NCBI GenBank assembly: GCA_044224215.1
Contig: JBGAKX010000071.1
Coordinates: 1-22,987 of the forward strand
Length of the DNA: 22,987 nucleotides
From: DAOMFM01 sp035429825
GTDB taxonomy: Bacteria > Acidobacteriota > Blastocatellia > UBA7656 > JADIYM01
Reading direction: 5' to 3'
Shown here piece after piece: positions 7,649 to 16,869 of the stretch (position 1 is the first letter of the stretch; every line of letters begins with the position of its first letter). The position numbers and the translations under genes are program-made. The notes under the pieces were generated by a model, which had not been told where the DNA came from, ran no database searches, and saw only the letters and a program-made list of their open reading frames with translations.

Positions 7649-8659
7649 TCAAATCCCCAGCAGTTCGTCGACGAGCTGCTCGATGTCCCGGGCCGCCTTT
7701 GACGACGGCGCCACCTCAAACACGGATCGCTGCTCGGCCGTCGACTGTCCGATCGCGGTGTTCTTGCGGATGACCGTGCGCATCACCAGCTCGCCATAGA
7801 ACTCCTCGATCGCGCAGCGCGACTGCAGCGACAGCGACTCGGACGCGTTGAATCCGTTGATCAGTATGCCGATGCGTTCCGGCTCGAATCCGAAGTCGTC
7901 GCGAATCGTCTGCAGATTGTCGAACAGGATCCGCAGGCCGTCGTACGACAGAAAGTCCGTCAATACGGGAATCACCAGGTCGTCGATCGCCAGAATCGCG
8001 TTCAGGTTCAGGAGCGACAGGTTCGGCGGCGCATCCAGCACGATCACGTCGTACCGGCCGACGGCGCTGTCGAGCGCGCGCTTGAGCTGGAATTCGCGCG
8101 CGTTGCGCTGCGACAGGATGATCTCGATCGGCGAAAGCGAAAGGTTTGCGGGCACGAGATCCAGATTTGCGAGACCCGCGACACCACGCAGACAGGCCTC
8201 TTCGACGGGCACCCGGTCGCGCAGGATGTCGAGCAGCGTTCGTTCCTGGCGGTCCGGATCGACGCCGAGACACTTCGTCAGATGGCCCTGCGCGTCGAGG
8301 TCGATCGCAAGCACCTGCAGTCCGTGCCGCGCGACGCGATACGCATAGTTCGCCGCGATGACCGTCTTTCCTACGCCGCCCTTGAAGTTCAGAAACAGCT
8401 GGCGTCTCGGCGCGGCGATCAGGGCAGGGAGGTTGAGCGCCTTGCGCGCCGCGACGAGATCGTCGACCGTGTACGACCGCTGCGCCACCTCGCCGCGCGA
8501 CCGCCGTCTGGGGGCAGGGAGGCGCCCCTCGCGCTCGTGCGCATCCAGCTCTGCGCGGTCGATCCCGAGCGCCCGCGCGAACGCCGCGGGCGTGAACTCG
8601 CGAGGCCTCGGCGCCTGCACTTCGTCGGTCGTCTTCTGGTCTCTGCGGGTCTTTCCCAT
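7649..8659 (-). CDS. parA: ParA-family ATPase with N-terminal helix-turn-helix
   Basis: ParA is the P-loop ATPase that moves ParB-parS complexes over the nucleoid. From ATG 8659 it has 336 aa; a GTG at 8686 would add nine residues but has no ribosome site. Residues 21-75 look like a MerR-type helix-turn-helix (EFTPAAFARALGIDRAELDA, then EREGRLPAP and YTVDDLVAARK), as in larger plasmid-type (Ia) ParAs that repress their own promoter. The deviant Walker A is KGGVGKT (93-99), followed by the Walker A' motif DLDAQGHLT and Walker B YDVIVLDAPPNLSLL. The C-terminus is normal and the gene is free of frame errors. It heads the parA-parB pair. The dyad at 8726-8785, about 70-130 bases upstream, is the natural candidate for its operator. 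Confidence 0.92.
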   Translation of the reverse strand: MGKTRRDQKTTDEVQAPRPREFTPAAFARALGIDRAELDAHEREGRLPAPRRRSRGEVAQRSYTVDDLVAARKALNLPALIAAPRRQLFLNFKGGVGKTVIAANYAYRVARHGLQVLAIDLDAQGHLTKCLGVDPDRQERTLLDILRDRVPVEEACLRGVAGLANLDLVPANLSLSPIEIILSQRNAREFQLKRALDSAVGRYDVIVLDAPPNLSLLNLNAILAIDDLVIPVLTDFLSYDGLRILFDNLQTIRDDFGFEPERIGILINGFNASESLSLQSRCAIEEFYGELVMRTVIRKNTAIGQSTAEQRSVFEVAPSSKAARDIEQLVDELLGI

Positions 8660-8725
8660 CTGGTTCCGCACGGTGGAAAGCGTCACCAGATATGCACGCC
8701 GTGGACCGGGGTGCAGTCAGCAGGA

Positions 8726-8785
8726 GCGGGCCGCCAATCTCTTGAATTATCGACCTGGTCAAATAATTCGAGAGCAACGGCCCGC
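8726..8785. promoter_or_regulatory. 60-bp imperfect dyad upstream of parA
   Basis: The outer arms GCGGGCCG (8726-8733) and CGGCCCGC (8778-8785) are exact complements. The inner arms CTCTTGAATTAT (8739-8750) and ATAATTCGAGAG (8763-8774) match at 11 of 12 positions around a 12-base centre. The AT-rich inner part stands out in this high-GC DNA. I infer an operator for the HTH of ParA or a ParB/KorB-like site. It lies in the gap between parA and the broken protease gene. Confidence 0.6.
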
Positions 8786-8801
8786 TTTCAACGTTGAAAG
8801 C
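8784..8801. promoter_or_regulatory. parS: Perfect 18-bp palindrome, parS-like
   Basis: GCTTTCAACGTTGAAAGC is a perfect 18-base palindrome. Chromosomal parS (TGTTTCACGTGAAACA) has the same TTTCA/TGAAA half-sites, here pushed apart by two bases. It lies about 125 bases upstream of parA. The last frame of the broken protease ends inside it (TGA at 8788-8790). A centromere role is inferred from shape and place only. Confidence 0.5.
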
Positions 8802-11800
8802 CCGACGGCGCGTTTGACCGTCGAAGTTTCCAGCGACGGCCTTGGCCTGCTTTTCCGGGGCCGAACAGGATCGTCTCGTCGGCGGGCCCGCTCGAGTTGG
8901 AGTTTCGCAGGAAGAACCCGCCCGTGGCCGTGTTGTAGATGCCGATGGTGTCGGTCCCGTCGGAGTTCCAGTCGCCCGCGATCGGCGCCGCGCCGCCGGC
9001 GCGAATGTGAGGAACACGAGATCGGCTACTCCCGGCGTGTTCGAATTCTTGAGGAAGAACGCACCGGTCGCAGGGTCATAGAGACCGATCGTGTCGGTGC
9101 CATCGTTGTTCCAGTCGCCGATGACGGGAACGAGCGTCGACGACGTCGGACCGAACGAGAACGCGACGTCGGCAGCGCCCGGCGCGTTCGTGTTCTTGAA
9201 GAACGTGCCCGTCGACGGAGATGTAGACGCCGATTGACGTCGTTCCGTCGCCGTTCCAGTCGCCGACGACCGGAACGGCTTCACCGCCCGGGCCGAAGCT
9301 GAACGCGATGTCAGCAGGTCCGGGAGTCTGCGAGTTCCTGAGGAAGAACGTCCCGGTAGCGGGATCATAGAACCCGGGATTGTCCGCGGACGCCGCGCCG
9401 ACCGTCGCGCCTCCGTCCCAGTTTCCGACGAACGGCGTGCCGTTCACGCCAAAGTTGACGATCGTGTCCGCCGATCCGCCGAACAGCACATCCCGCTCAA
9501 AGTAGTTTCCGGCCGAATAGATGCCGAACGTGTCGTCCGGAAGTCCAGCGCCGCGGTGAAGTCCTGCACCACGCCGGAGTGGTTGTTCGACGTCCGGGCC
9601 GGACTGACGGCAGCCGAACCGATGCCGCGCTTGGAGAACGCCTTCCACAGGATCTGCGAGTCCTTGGGATTCGCGAACCCGTTGACCGCATTCGCCGCGG
9701 CGATCACACCGTCGCGTGCCTCGGTGAACGTCGGGCTCGACGGCGTGGCCTTCATGCCGTCGATCATGTACTGCATCATCTTATCGCGCGCCGTCGACGC
9801 ACCGTACGCGCCGGCCAGGTCCGTGTAGCACTGCCACAACATCTCGCACCAGATCTCGCCCGAGTTGTGCACCTCGGCCGGCGACGACGTCAGGTTCAGG
9901 CACGGATTGCCCGAGACGCCGGGATACGTGGTGATGCCCGACCCTATGTCCTTGAAAGTAAGGGGGTTCTTGTCTTTCCGGGCCGAATACGGATAGCGCC
10001 GGATCGAGTAGTAGTAGTTGTCGACGAACGATGCGCCGCAGAAATAGATGTCGGTCTGGCCGCCGATCGCGTAGGTCCCCTGCGTGTCGTCCGTCGGCTG
10101 TGCCGTGGTGAGCAGGCAGTTGAAGTCGCCCCAACCCTCGCCCATCGAACCGCCCTGGCGGTTGGTGAGCCCGCTGCCGTTTCCGATCAGTCGGTTGGAG
10201 ATATAATGGCCCATCTCGTGACCCACGATCAGCATGTCGAACGTGCCTTCGCGCGTCGGGTTCAACAGACCACCCGCTGTGAAGATGTACATCTGCATCT
10301 TGGGACGCCCGCCGTCCGCCGGGGTCGACATGTTGGCATTGTCGGTGCCTTACTGATCCTGCCCCTCGGCCTTCAGGCTGTCGCCCGCGACGCCGCCGCG
10401 TCCATAGTTGTCTGTCTGGGCATTGCCTGCAGCTTCGGTAAACCCGTGCTGGTACCAGACGTCGTGAAGCCAGTTGACCTGGTAGAACATGCCAACGACG
10501 GCGGCCTGTCGATTCGTGGCGTCGCTGACGTTCAGCGTCGAGTTGTACTGGTAATCAAACGTACCCGCCGACGACGTCATTCCGCGGATGTCGCCCGCGC
10601 TGAAGCCGTCTGCGCCCGTGATGTCGAGATAGGCCTCCGTATTGTTGCCCGTCGTGACGGTCGCCGCCGGCGGCAGCCACGGGTCGGTCGGGCCAAGAAG
10701 ACTCTCGACCGAGATCATCGGAGCCGAGATGAACGGCGCCTGGTATCCGTTTGGAATTCCAGTCGGATGGGGCGTGCCGATCGTTCCTGTCGGACCGTCC
10801 CACGGCCGCTTGTCACCCGTCCCGTCGGCATACACGCGGTAGTTGTATGTGTCGTTCGCCGTCAGGTTGTTGCGGAAGAGCATCGCGCCATCCTCGGCGC
10901 TTATGACGTACGAGAACACCGGTCCGCTGCCCTCAGGCTCGCCGGCAACCCACGGCTCGAGGTAATACGACGGGACGAACCGCCCAGCGGCCAGCGGGTA
11001 CAGGACCTTTCGAATGCGAACGTCCTCGCTCAGCAGGCGCGGGAGACCTCGGCTCGGTCCGGCGTAAATCCATAGACCGTGTAGCCGGCTTCGTCTTCGC
11101 CGCGGACGATCGCAAAGTCGCCCGAGCCAACGATTCGACCCGTCAAGTCCTTGATTCCACGCGAGATAGCGTCTGTCGGCGGAAGCGCGAACGACGCGGC
11201 CGACGGCGCCTTGGAGATCTGTGGGTAGAAGCGGCCGGACGTGGCAACCACTTCGTTCTGCTTGGTCATGACGACGGCAAGTTCTGCGTCAAAGACCTGA
11301 ATTCCGCCCGCATACTGATCCATCTTGACGATCGTCGCGCCGCCCTCCGGGCTCGTGACGTACCGTGTCTTGAGACTGGCGAGATCGCTGTCCGACGCTG
11401 CGTAGAGCGCCTTGTTGGCCTGCAGGAACGCGCGGGCCGCCCCATCAGGCGAGTTCGCGGCCTTCCGTGACGGTGTGGCAAGCACCTGGCCCGACTCGTA
11501 CGAGAGCACCATCACCGGCAGCTGCGACACTTCGTCGCGCGAGATGTGCAGCGCCGGCACCCGCGCCGCCAACGCATCGGCCGCGACCTGTTCCGTCGAG
11601 TCGATCGCCGTGCGCATGATCGGGCTGCCCGTCTTGGACGCCTGTTCGGCGACCGCCGGGTCGTACCGCGCGTGATAGTTCTCGGGGACGGGAAGCCGGT
11701 ATGCGCCGGCGATCCGATCCTGTCGCATCACTGGATCGCCCGCTTGCGGGGTGCGCAGGCAGCAGGACCATCAGGGAAACCAACGCGGTCAAACCGATCG

Positions 11801-11846
11801 TCGCAAGCGAACGAAATCGGCCCGGGGGGACGGGTGAATGCTTCAT
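8788..11846 (-). pseudogene. Secreted M36 (fungalysin) metalloprotease with C-terminal DWNxDG repeats, disrupted
   Basis: This would be a secreted zinc endopeptidase. ATG 11846 opens a signal peptide (RSLATIGLTALVSLMVLLPA). A frame change near 11750 (a CCCC run) leads to QAGDPVMRQDRIAGAYRLP. The FTP-like propeptide follows (IVKMDQYAGGIQVFDAELAV). A second change comes near 11041. The catalytic part has HEMGHYISNRL at 10220-10188 and the third zinc ligand in GEGWGDF. At 10350-10352 an in-frame TAA interrupts AEGQDQ(stop)GTDNANMSTP; the frame is the same on both sides, so this is a substitution, not an indel. More frame changes lie near 9543, 9218 and 9005, and perhaps 8865. The tail is four to five repeats. 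It is either a decaying gene or one poorly resolved in assembly. Confidence 0.85.
8850..9480 (-). repeat. Four to five protein repeats with a calcium-type DWNxDGxDxIG loop
   Basis: Units of about 47-50 residues each begin with a VPVVGDWNGDGTTSIGVY-like motif and run on to PATGTFFLRNSNTPGPADI and AFSFGP. Other starts read VPVIGDWNNDGTDTIGLY, APIAGDWNSDGTDTIGIY and, partial, AKAVAGNFDG. The D-x-N-x-D-G-x-D loop resembles FG-GAP/VCBS calcium loops, so the tail may fold as a propeller or act as a wall/matrix-binding domain. The DNA copies have diverged, so this is an old array. Confidence 0.75.
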
Positions 11847-12087
11847 AGTCGGAACTCCAAACGAGAGTAGTGGTTGTCAGAACTGCGCGGGGCGCGGTCT
11901 CAAACCGCGAAACAGTACACCGAACGCTGTATTTTGGTCAATTTTGCACGAGAATCGAACTCGCTTTTTTCCGCGCGTTCGGTTCATAATGCGACCGTGT
12001 CGACGGGCACGCCCCCCTGCGTCACGCACCGCCGGCCGCCATCCACAGCGCAGAGCCCGCGCACAATCCGCCAAGGAACCGGACCCC
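11847..12087. other. Divergent intergenic region between the protease and the HEAT/DUF4388 gene
   Basis: About 240 bases with an AT-rich patch at 11930-11990 (GTATTTTGGTCAATTTTGC, later TTCATAATGCG at 11980-11990), which stands out from the local GC content. CATAAT could serve as a -10 box for the plus gene, but I see no well-spaced -35. No gene, tRNA or strong terminator is visible. Confidence 0.4.
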
Positions 12088-15000
12088 ATGGAGGACAGCC
12101 TCAAGCAAGCCCTTTCCGACGTCGAGCTATTTCTCGCGGGTGCACGTGCCCCGGCGCTCATCGGGCACTCGCTCGCGACGGTCGTTTCGCAGGTCGTGCG
12201 CGTCGTCGCAAGCGCCGTCGTTCGATGGGTCTACGGCGATCCACGCGCAATGCAGGACCGTTTCGCCGCGCTTCTCGCGGCGCGGAACAAGGTCTTTGAC
12301 ATCTTCTTCTACCGCGTCGTCCGGTTTCAGCGCATTTTCGAGTTCTTCCCACCGTTCGAGCGCGCGCTCATCCGCGCCGTGCCGCCCGAGGACCAGGCGC
12401 GACTCACCGCACTCCTCGGACAGAATCCGTGGAAGGAGATCCGCCCGCTCGGCAGCTTCCGGGCTCCGCAGGAATTCGCGCTCGAGGGGCGCCGCGACGC
12501 GCCGGTGTCGACCGAGCAGTTCAACGAAGACCTTTACCGCAACGCAACCCACCAGGTGCTGGGCGCCGACCGGCGATACACCTTCGATTCGCCGACCCAA
12601 CAGGAGCAGATCGGGCGCTACCAGTCGCAAGTGGCCGAGGTCTTTGACGATTTCGTCAACCTCATCCCCGACGTCCAGACAAAGCGCGAGATCAAGCTCG
12701 CAAACGCGGCGGACAAGGATGCCGTCTATGCGAACCGGCCCAAGTTTCAGCTCGAGGTCTACCTCTGCCAGCTGGCGGATCTTGCGATCGCGCTGATCAA
12801 CGACGAGTACTTCGAGCACGGGGTGAAGGTCTTTGCGACCCTCAATGAACTGGCGACCGATGCGCGGCTCAACACGCACCAGATGCACCGGCTCCAGGAG
12901 AAGACGACGCTCTTCAACCTGCAGAAGCTCGGCGAGTACGGATCGTCAAAGTCCGGGACGTTCCTGCTGCGAGACGTGTTGCGTCTCTTTGCGCGGTGGC
13001 AGCCGGACCGGCTGCTGCACCTCCTGCAGGAAAGCGACGACCGGCGCGAGCGAAAGCTCGCCCTCGCGATGCTCGAGGCATACGGCCGCGAAATCTACGG
13101 CAGGATCCTGGAGTCGTTGCGCAACTGCCACCAGTCGTCGCCCTGGTACTACGTGCGCAACTTGGCGTACATCCTCGGCCACATCGTCACGGACGACGAA
13201 AGCCAGCGAGCGACCGCCGTCCAGCTCCTCGCGCCATGGCTCTTCCCGGGAAGCGCGCGCCAGCTGAACCAGCAAGTTATTCAAACATATGGCTTTATCG
13301 GGACCGAGCCGGCCGCCGAGGTGCTGGCCGGGAAGCTCGCCGAGTTCAAGCCGCTGTTCGGCAAGGACCGCGACGCGACCGACGCGTGCCACAAGATTCT
13401 CGTTGCGCTCATCGCGATCGAAACGGAGAGCTCGCTGCGCGCCGCGTTCGATTTCTGTGAACAGCACGAACTGCTCGAACAGTACGGCAACGTCTTCAAC
13501 AGGGTGTCGCTGCCCGCGAGGATGCGCTCGGAAGTCATCGCGCGGATCCGTCGCGAGCTCAAGAAGCTGAAGTTCACGTTCTCGATCCTGGGCGACTCGC
13601 TGACGACGAGGGAACTGCTCGGCGTGATCGGCCATTCGGGGCAACAGGACGTCGAGACCCTCTGCGAGGAGATCACGTCCGGTTTCCCGGCGCGCAGCGA
13701 GCTTGCGATCGCGGCCCGAAAGGCGATGCAGGTTCCGCCCCCGGCGCCGCTGATGGCGGCCGACCGGACGTTGCACCGCCTGCTCGTCGCGCGCGACCTG
13801 CCGCAGATCTTCTGCCACCTGTATGAGTCCGGCGGAAGTGGCCGCGTCGAGATCGAGTCGCGCGACGCGATCACCGGCGAAGTCGATGTCACCAAGGGCG
13901 AGGTCTTCAACAGCACGGTGGCGCGGTACTTCCTTCAGGGCGCCAACGCGTTCGAATGGCTGATGCTGCTCGAGGCACGCGACATCCTGAACCTGCGGTA
14001 CGACCCGATGCCGGCGCTCGAGCCGCAGCGCACGACGACGATGCCGACGCCGGACCTGCTGCGCGAAGCCCTGTTCCAGCGCGGACAGGTCGAACAGATC
14101 CTCGACGGTGTGCTGTCGCCCGAGGCGCGCTATCGCCGCCGCGACGCGCACGGCTCGCCGATGCGCTTCCTCAGACTCGACCATCCCGAGCGCTACCACG
14201 CGGTCTGGGAGGCGCTCGAAAACGAAGCCGACATCAAGACGATCCAGCTGCAGACCAAGTTCAACCGCTACGAAGTCTGCAAGATCCTGTTCTATTTCAT
14301 CCGGCAGAACCTGATCTCGGTCGTCGATGCGGCAAAGCTCGACGAGAACGTCACGCTCGACGACGCACTGATGTCGATCGCGCTCAGCGTCAAGGCCATC
14401 GAGGCCAAGCCGGTCCAGTTCCAGACCTACTTTGCCGCGGCTGAGGCGTGCGCCTATCTGCGCCAGCACGTCGCGGACGAGACGATCCGGTCCGCCGCGC
14501 GCGGGCTGCGCAACTTCTTCCTCGACGCATACAGCTCGCATCGCGTGTTCGTCGCCAAGCACGTCGAGCTGTGCACGATGACGCTCGGGCTGATGGCGCG
14601 GTATCTGAAGACGCGCGCGGACGCCGAACGGCGCGAGCTGCTCGAATTCATCGCGTTCTCGTTCGGCGAGCAGGTGGACATCGGCGACGCAGCCGTGGCG
14701 CCGCCGTCCGAACGCACGCTGATGCAGAAGATCGAGAGCATCGACGGCGCGAACGATCCGTACGACGCATCCGAGAGCCTCTTTGGCGAAGCCGATCTCG
14801 ACGGCATCTTTGCGGCCTTCGATCACGTGCTGACGAACGTCACGGGAGATTCGGCCGCCGCGCCCGCCGCCGCGCTGTCGGCTCACGAAGAGAACACGCT
14901 GCTCGAACTGTTCGGCAACATCGCGAATGCATATGTCCGGCCGTTCAAGGAGTTCGTCCGCGAGTTGGACACGAATCACAAGGAGAAGCGGCCGACGACC

Positions 15001-15621
15001 GCCGACTGGCTCGATGCCCGTCGCGCTCTCGGGCGCGGCAGAAGATGGGCTACGAAAAGGCACGGCATCCTGCGCCGGATCGAGCGCACGATGGTTGAAC
15101 AGCGCAAGCAGTCCAAGGAAGGCGAGCAGCTGCCGCTGCTGTTCTGCGAGCGCATCCTCGTCGACCACCATCAGCTGGCGAGCGCGCTGCCGTCGACCTT
15201 CTCGCTGCAGATGACCGACGAAGAGCTCGCCAGCCGCAAGGAAGGCCTCATCGTCAAGTTCATCCTGCGACAGATCCCGGAAGTCGACGATCTTGCGCTC
15301 AACAAGATCATCTTCGCGGGACTTGGATCATTCGACCGCTTCATGGAGATCCCGTCCGACGAGATTGCCCACGTTACCGGAATCTCGCGCAAACTTGCCG
15401 AATCGATCTACATGAAGTTCTACCATTACCGGGACCTGTACTACGGCCACTCCGATCCCGAGAAGCAGACCAAGTTCGCGTCGGTCTACGACATCAGCCT
15501 CGGCAGCCTGCGCGAATTGAACGGCCAGGTCGAGCAGTTGTCGCGCGACGAGGCGTCGCGCAAGCCGGTCGACGCCGCAGCCAAGCAGGCCGTGATTGCC
15601 GAGCGCCAGCACCCGCTGTAG
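12088..15621 (+). CDS. Large HEAT-repeat / DUF4388 (PATAN) / helix-hairpin-helix protein, function unknown
   Basis: An uninterrupted 1177-aa protein from ATG 12088 (AAGGAA upstream); the frame is open to 11701, but that part has Arg/Pro shadow character. Residues 1-60 include a weakly hydrophobic stretch (LIGHSLATVVSQVVRVVASA). Residues of about 230-480 are helical repeats of HEAT type (LLQESDDRRERKLALAMLEA, YYVRNLAYILGHIVTDDE). Residues of about 575-680 look like DUF4388: GRVEIESRDAITGEVDVTKG, then EVFNSTVARYFLQGANAFEW. About 703-750 is winged-helix-like (IQLQTKFNRYEVCKILFYFI). About 1070-1110 contains a helix-hairpin-helix-like segment (IIFAGLGSFDRFMEIPSDEI, then AHVTGISRKLAE). DUF4388 is known from gliding and signalling proteins of Myxococcota and relatives. 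I infer a scaffold or regulatory role, with no catalytic motif. The gene stands alone, convergent with ispG. Confidence 0.85.
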   Translation: MEDSLKQALSDVELFLAGARAPALIGHSLATVVSQVVRVVASAVVRWVYGDPRAMQDRFAALLAARNKVFDIFFYRVVRFQRIFEFFPPFERALIRAVPPEDQARLTALLGQNPWKEIRPLGSFRAPQEFALEGRRDAPVSTEQFNEDLYRNATHQVLGADRRYTFDSPTQQEQIGRYQSQVAEVFDDFVNLIPDVQTKREIKLANAADKDAVYANRPKFQLEVYLCQLADLAIALINDEYFEHGVKVFATLNELATDARLNTHQMHRLQEKTTLFNLQKLGEYGSSKSGTFLLRDVLRLFARWQPDRLLHLLQESDDRRERKLALAMLEAYGREIYGRILESLRNCHQSSPWYYVRNLAYILGHIVTDDESQRATAVQLLAPWLFPGSARQLNQQVIQTYGFIGTEPAAEVLAGKLAEFKPLFGKDRDATDACHKILVALIAIETESSLRAAFDFCEQHELLEQYGNVFNRVSLPARMRSEVIARIRRELKKLKFTFSILGDSLTTRELLGVIGHSGQQDVETLCEEITSGFPARSELAIAARKAMQVPPPAPLMAADRTLHRLLVARDLPQIFCHLYESGGSGRVEIESRDAITGEVDVTKGEVFNSTVARYFLQGANAFEWLMLLEARDILNLRYDPMPALEPQRTTTMPTPDLLREALFQRGQVEQILDGVLSPEARYRRRDAHGSPMRFLRLDHPERYHAVWEALENEADIKTIQLQTKFNRYEVCKILFYFIRQNLISVVDAAKLDENVTLDDALMSIALSVKAIEAKPVQFQTYFAAAEACAYLRQHVADETIRSAARGLRNFFLDAYSSHRVFVAKHVELCTMTLGLMARYLKTRADAERRELLEFIAFSFGEQVDIGDAAVAPPSERTLMQKIESIDGANDPYDASESLFGEADLDGIFAAFDHVLTNVTGDSAAAPAAALSAHEENTLLELFGNIANAYVRPFKEFVRELDTNHKEKRPTTADWLDARRALGRGRRWATKRHGILRRIERTMVEQRKQSKEGEQLPLLFCERILVDHHQLASALPSTFSLQMTDEELASRKEGLIVKFILRQIPEVDDLALNKIIFAGLGSFDRFMEIPSDEIAHVTGISRKLAESIYMKFYHYRDLYYGHSDPEKQTKFASVYDISLGSLRELNGQVEQLSRDEASRKPVDAAAKQAVIAERQHPL

Positions 15622-15779
15622 TCGCGCTCGTCGCTGCTGTCGAATCGAGCCCGATCTCGTCGAGCGAATACAGGCGTCCGTTTATGACGAACGCATCCGC
15701 CTGCTGGAGGACTACTTCGCGCGGGCATTCGCAACGGGAGCGCCCGCCGCTTCGTAGGAGTTCGCTTCGCGCCGGCGCG
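15622..15779. other. Convergent intergenic region with a possible coding remnant
   Basis: Between the HEAT gene and ispG. A plus-strand frame ending at TAG 15755-15757 reads RIEPDLVERIQASVYDERIR, then LLEDYFARAFATGAPAAS. This has protein-like composition but no start. On the minus strand ADAFVINGRLYSLDEIGLD (about 15690-15640) also looks protein-like. It could be a gene scrap or the displaced C-terminus of the upstream gene. I see no clear terminator. Confidence 0.25.
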
Positions 15780-16866
15780 TCACCGTGCGTCGATCAGCTT
15801 GTCGAGCTCTTCCTTCAGCCTGGGGAGGATCTCGTCGTAGCCGTACGCGCCGATCGATTCCGGGGCCACGCTTGAAAGTTCGGACCGCACCACAATCCGA
15901 GGTCGGCGTCGTCGGTCTCGCCGGGTCCGTTCACGCGGCAGCCCATGACCGCGATCGTCAGGTTGTGCTCGGCGGCGTAGCGCGTCATCTCCTTGACGTT
16001 CTGGGCGAGGTCGACGAACGCGTCGTTCTCGACACGCGAGCACGACGGGCACGAGATATGTTGAGTCCGTGTTCTCGAAGAAGGGAACTGACCGGTAGCG
16101 GCCCGACGCGATGTCGTCGAGGATCTGCCGGCCGACGGTGATCTCTTCGTGCTTGCGGTCGTTCGGCAGCGTCAACGACACGCGGATCGTGTCGCCGATT
16201 CCACGCGAAAGGAGTTGCTCGAACGCGACGCGCGTCTTGATGATGCCGTCGGGCGGCAGTCCCAGTGACGATTAGGCACGTCAGGTCGCGCCGGTCGCCA
16301 GCCCTCCACGACCTTGTTCGGGTCGGAGTCCTTCAACGAAACGACGTACTGTGTGAATTCGAGCCGGTCGAGCATTTCGCAGTGCTCGATCGCCGACGCG
16401 ACCATCGCGCCGAGGTCGTCGTCGCCAAACTGTTCCGCCAGCTTGGGATCGACCGAGCCGCAGTTGACGCCGATCCGGATTGCGCAGCCATGCGCGCCGG
16501 CGACGTCCGCAAGAAACTTCACCTTGTCGCCGACCGGCTTGTTGCGTTCGTGGTGGTAGAGGTGGCCGGGGTTGTAGCGGATCTTGTCGACGCTCGGCGC
16601 GACGATCTCGGCGAGGCCGTAGTTCTCCTGAAGATCGACCGAGAGGTTCGCGGTGGTCTCAGCCCGAATGTCGGCGAGCGCCGCCGCGTCCTGCTGTCGA
16701 CGGCGATGCGGACGATGTCGGCGGCGACCGACTCGAACTGGCGGACCTGCGCCACGGTCGCCGCGACGTCGGACGTCTTGGTCGCCGTCATGGACTGCAC
16801 CGCGACAGGGTGTCCGGAGCCAACGGTCGCCGTGCCGATGGTTACGGATCGGGTCGGGTTCCGCAC
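15780..16866 (-). CDS. ispG: IspG, 4-hydroxy-3-methylbut-2-enyl diphosphate synthase (several frameshifts as sequenced)
   Basis: IspG (GcpE) is a [4Fe-4S] enzyme of the MEP isoprenoid pathway; it converts MEcPP to HMBPP. The start is GTG 16866 with AAGGAG eight bases upstream, giving VTIGTATVGSGHPVAVQSMT. The chain is spread over frames. After a change near 16690 comes ADIRAETTANLSVDLQENYG and KIRYNPGHLYHHERNKPVGD. A garbled stretch lies at 16255-16315, where the PLHLGVTEAG motif should be. Next comes PPDGIIKTRVAFEQLLSRGI, then GDTIRVSLTLP. After a change near 16045 the cluster ligands appear: ISCPSCSRVENDAF and VMGCRVNGPGETDDADLG. After another near 15880 the end is PESIGAYGYDEILPRLKEEL. All conserved blocks are present in order, so identity is certain. 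Whether the errors are real is not. Confidence 0.88.
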
Positions 16867-16869
16867 CGG

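Noticed and set aside
5734..7719. A 661-codon minus-strand frame over the 261-aa gene and parB
   Set aside because: Arg/Ala-rich shadow; only a short central part (the parB tail) looks like protein, and that is explained by frame errors in parB.
12946..15171. A 741-codon minus-strand open frame inside the HEAT/DUF4388 gene
   Set aside because: Antisense shadow in high-GC DNA; biased composition, and the plus-strand protein has clear domain structure.
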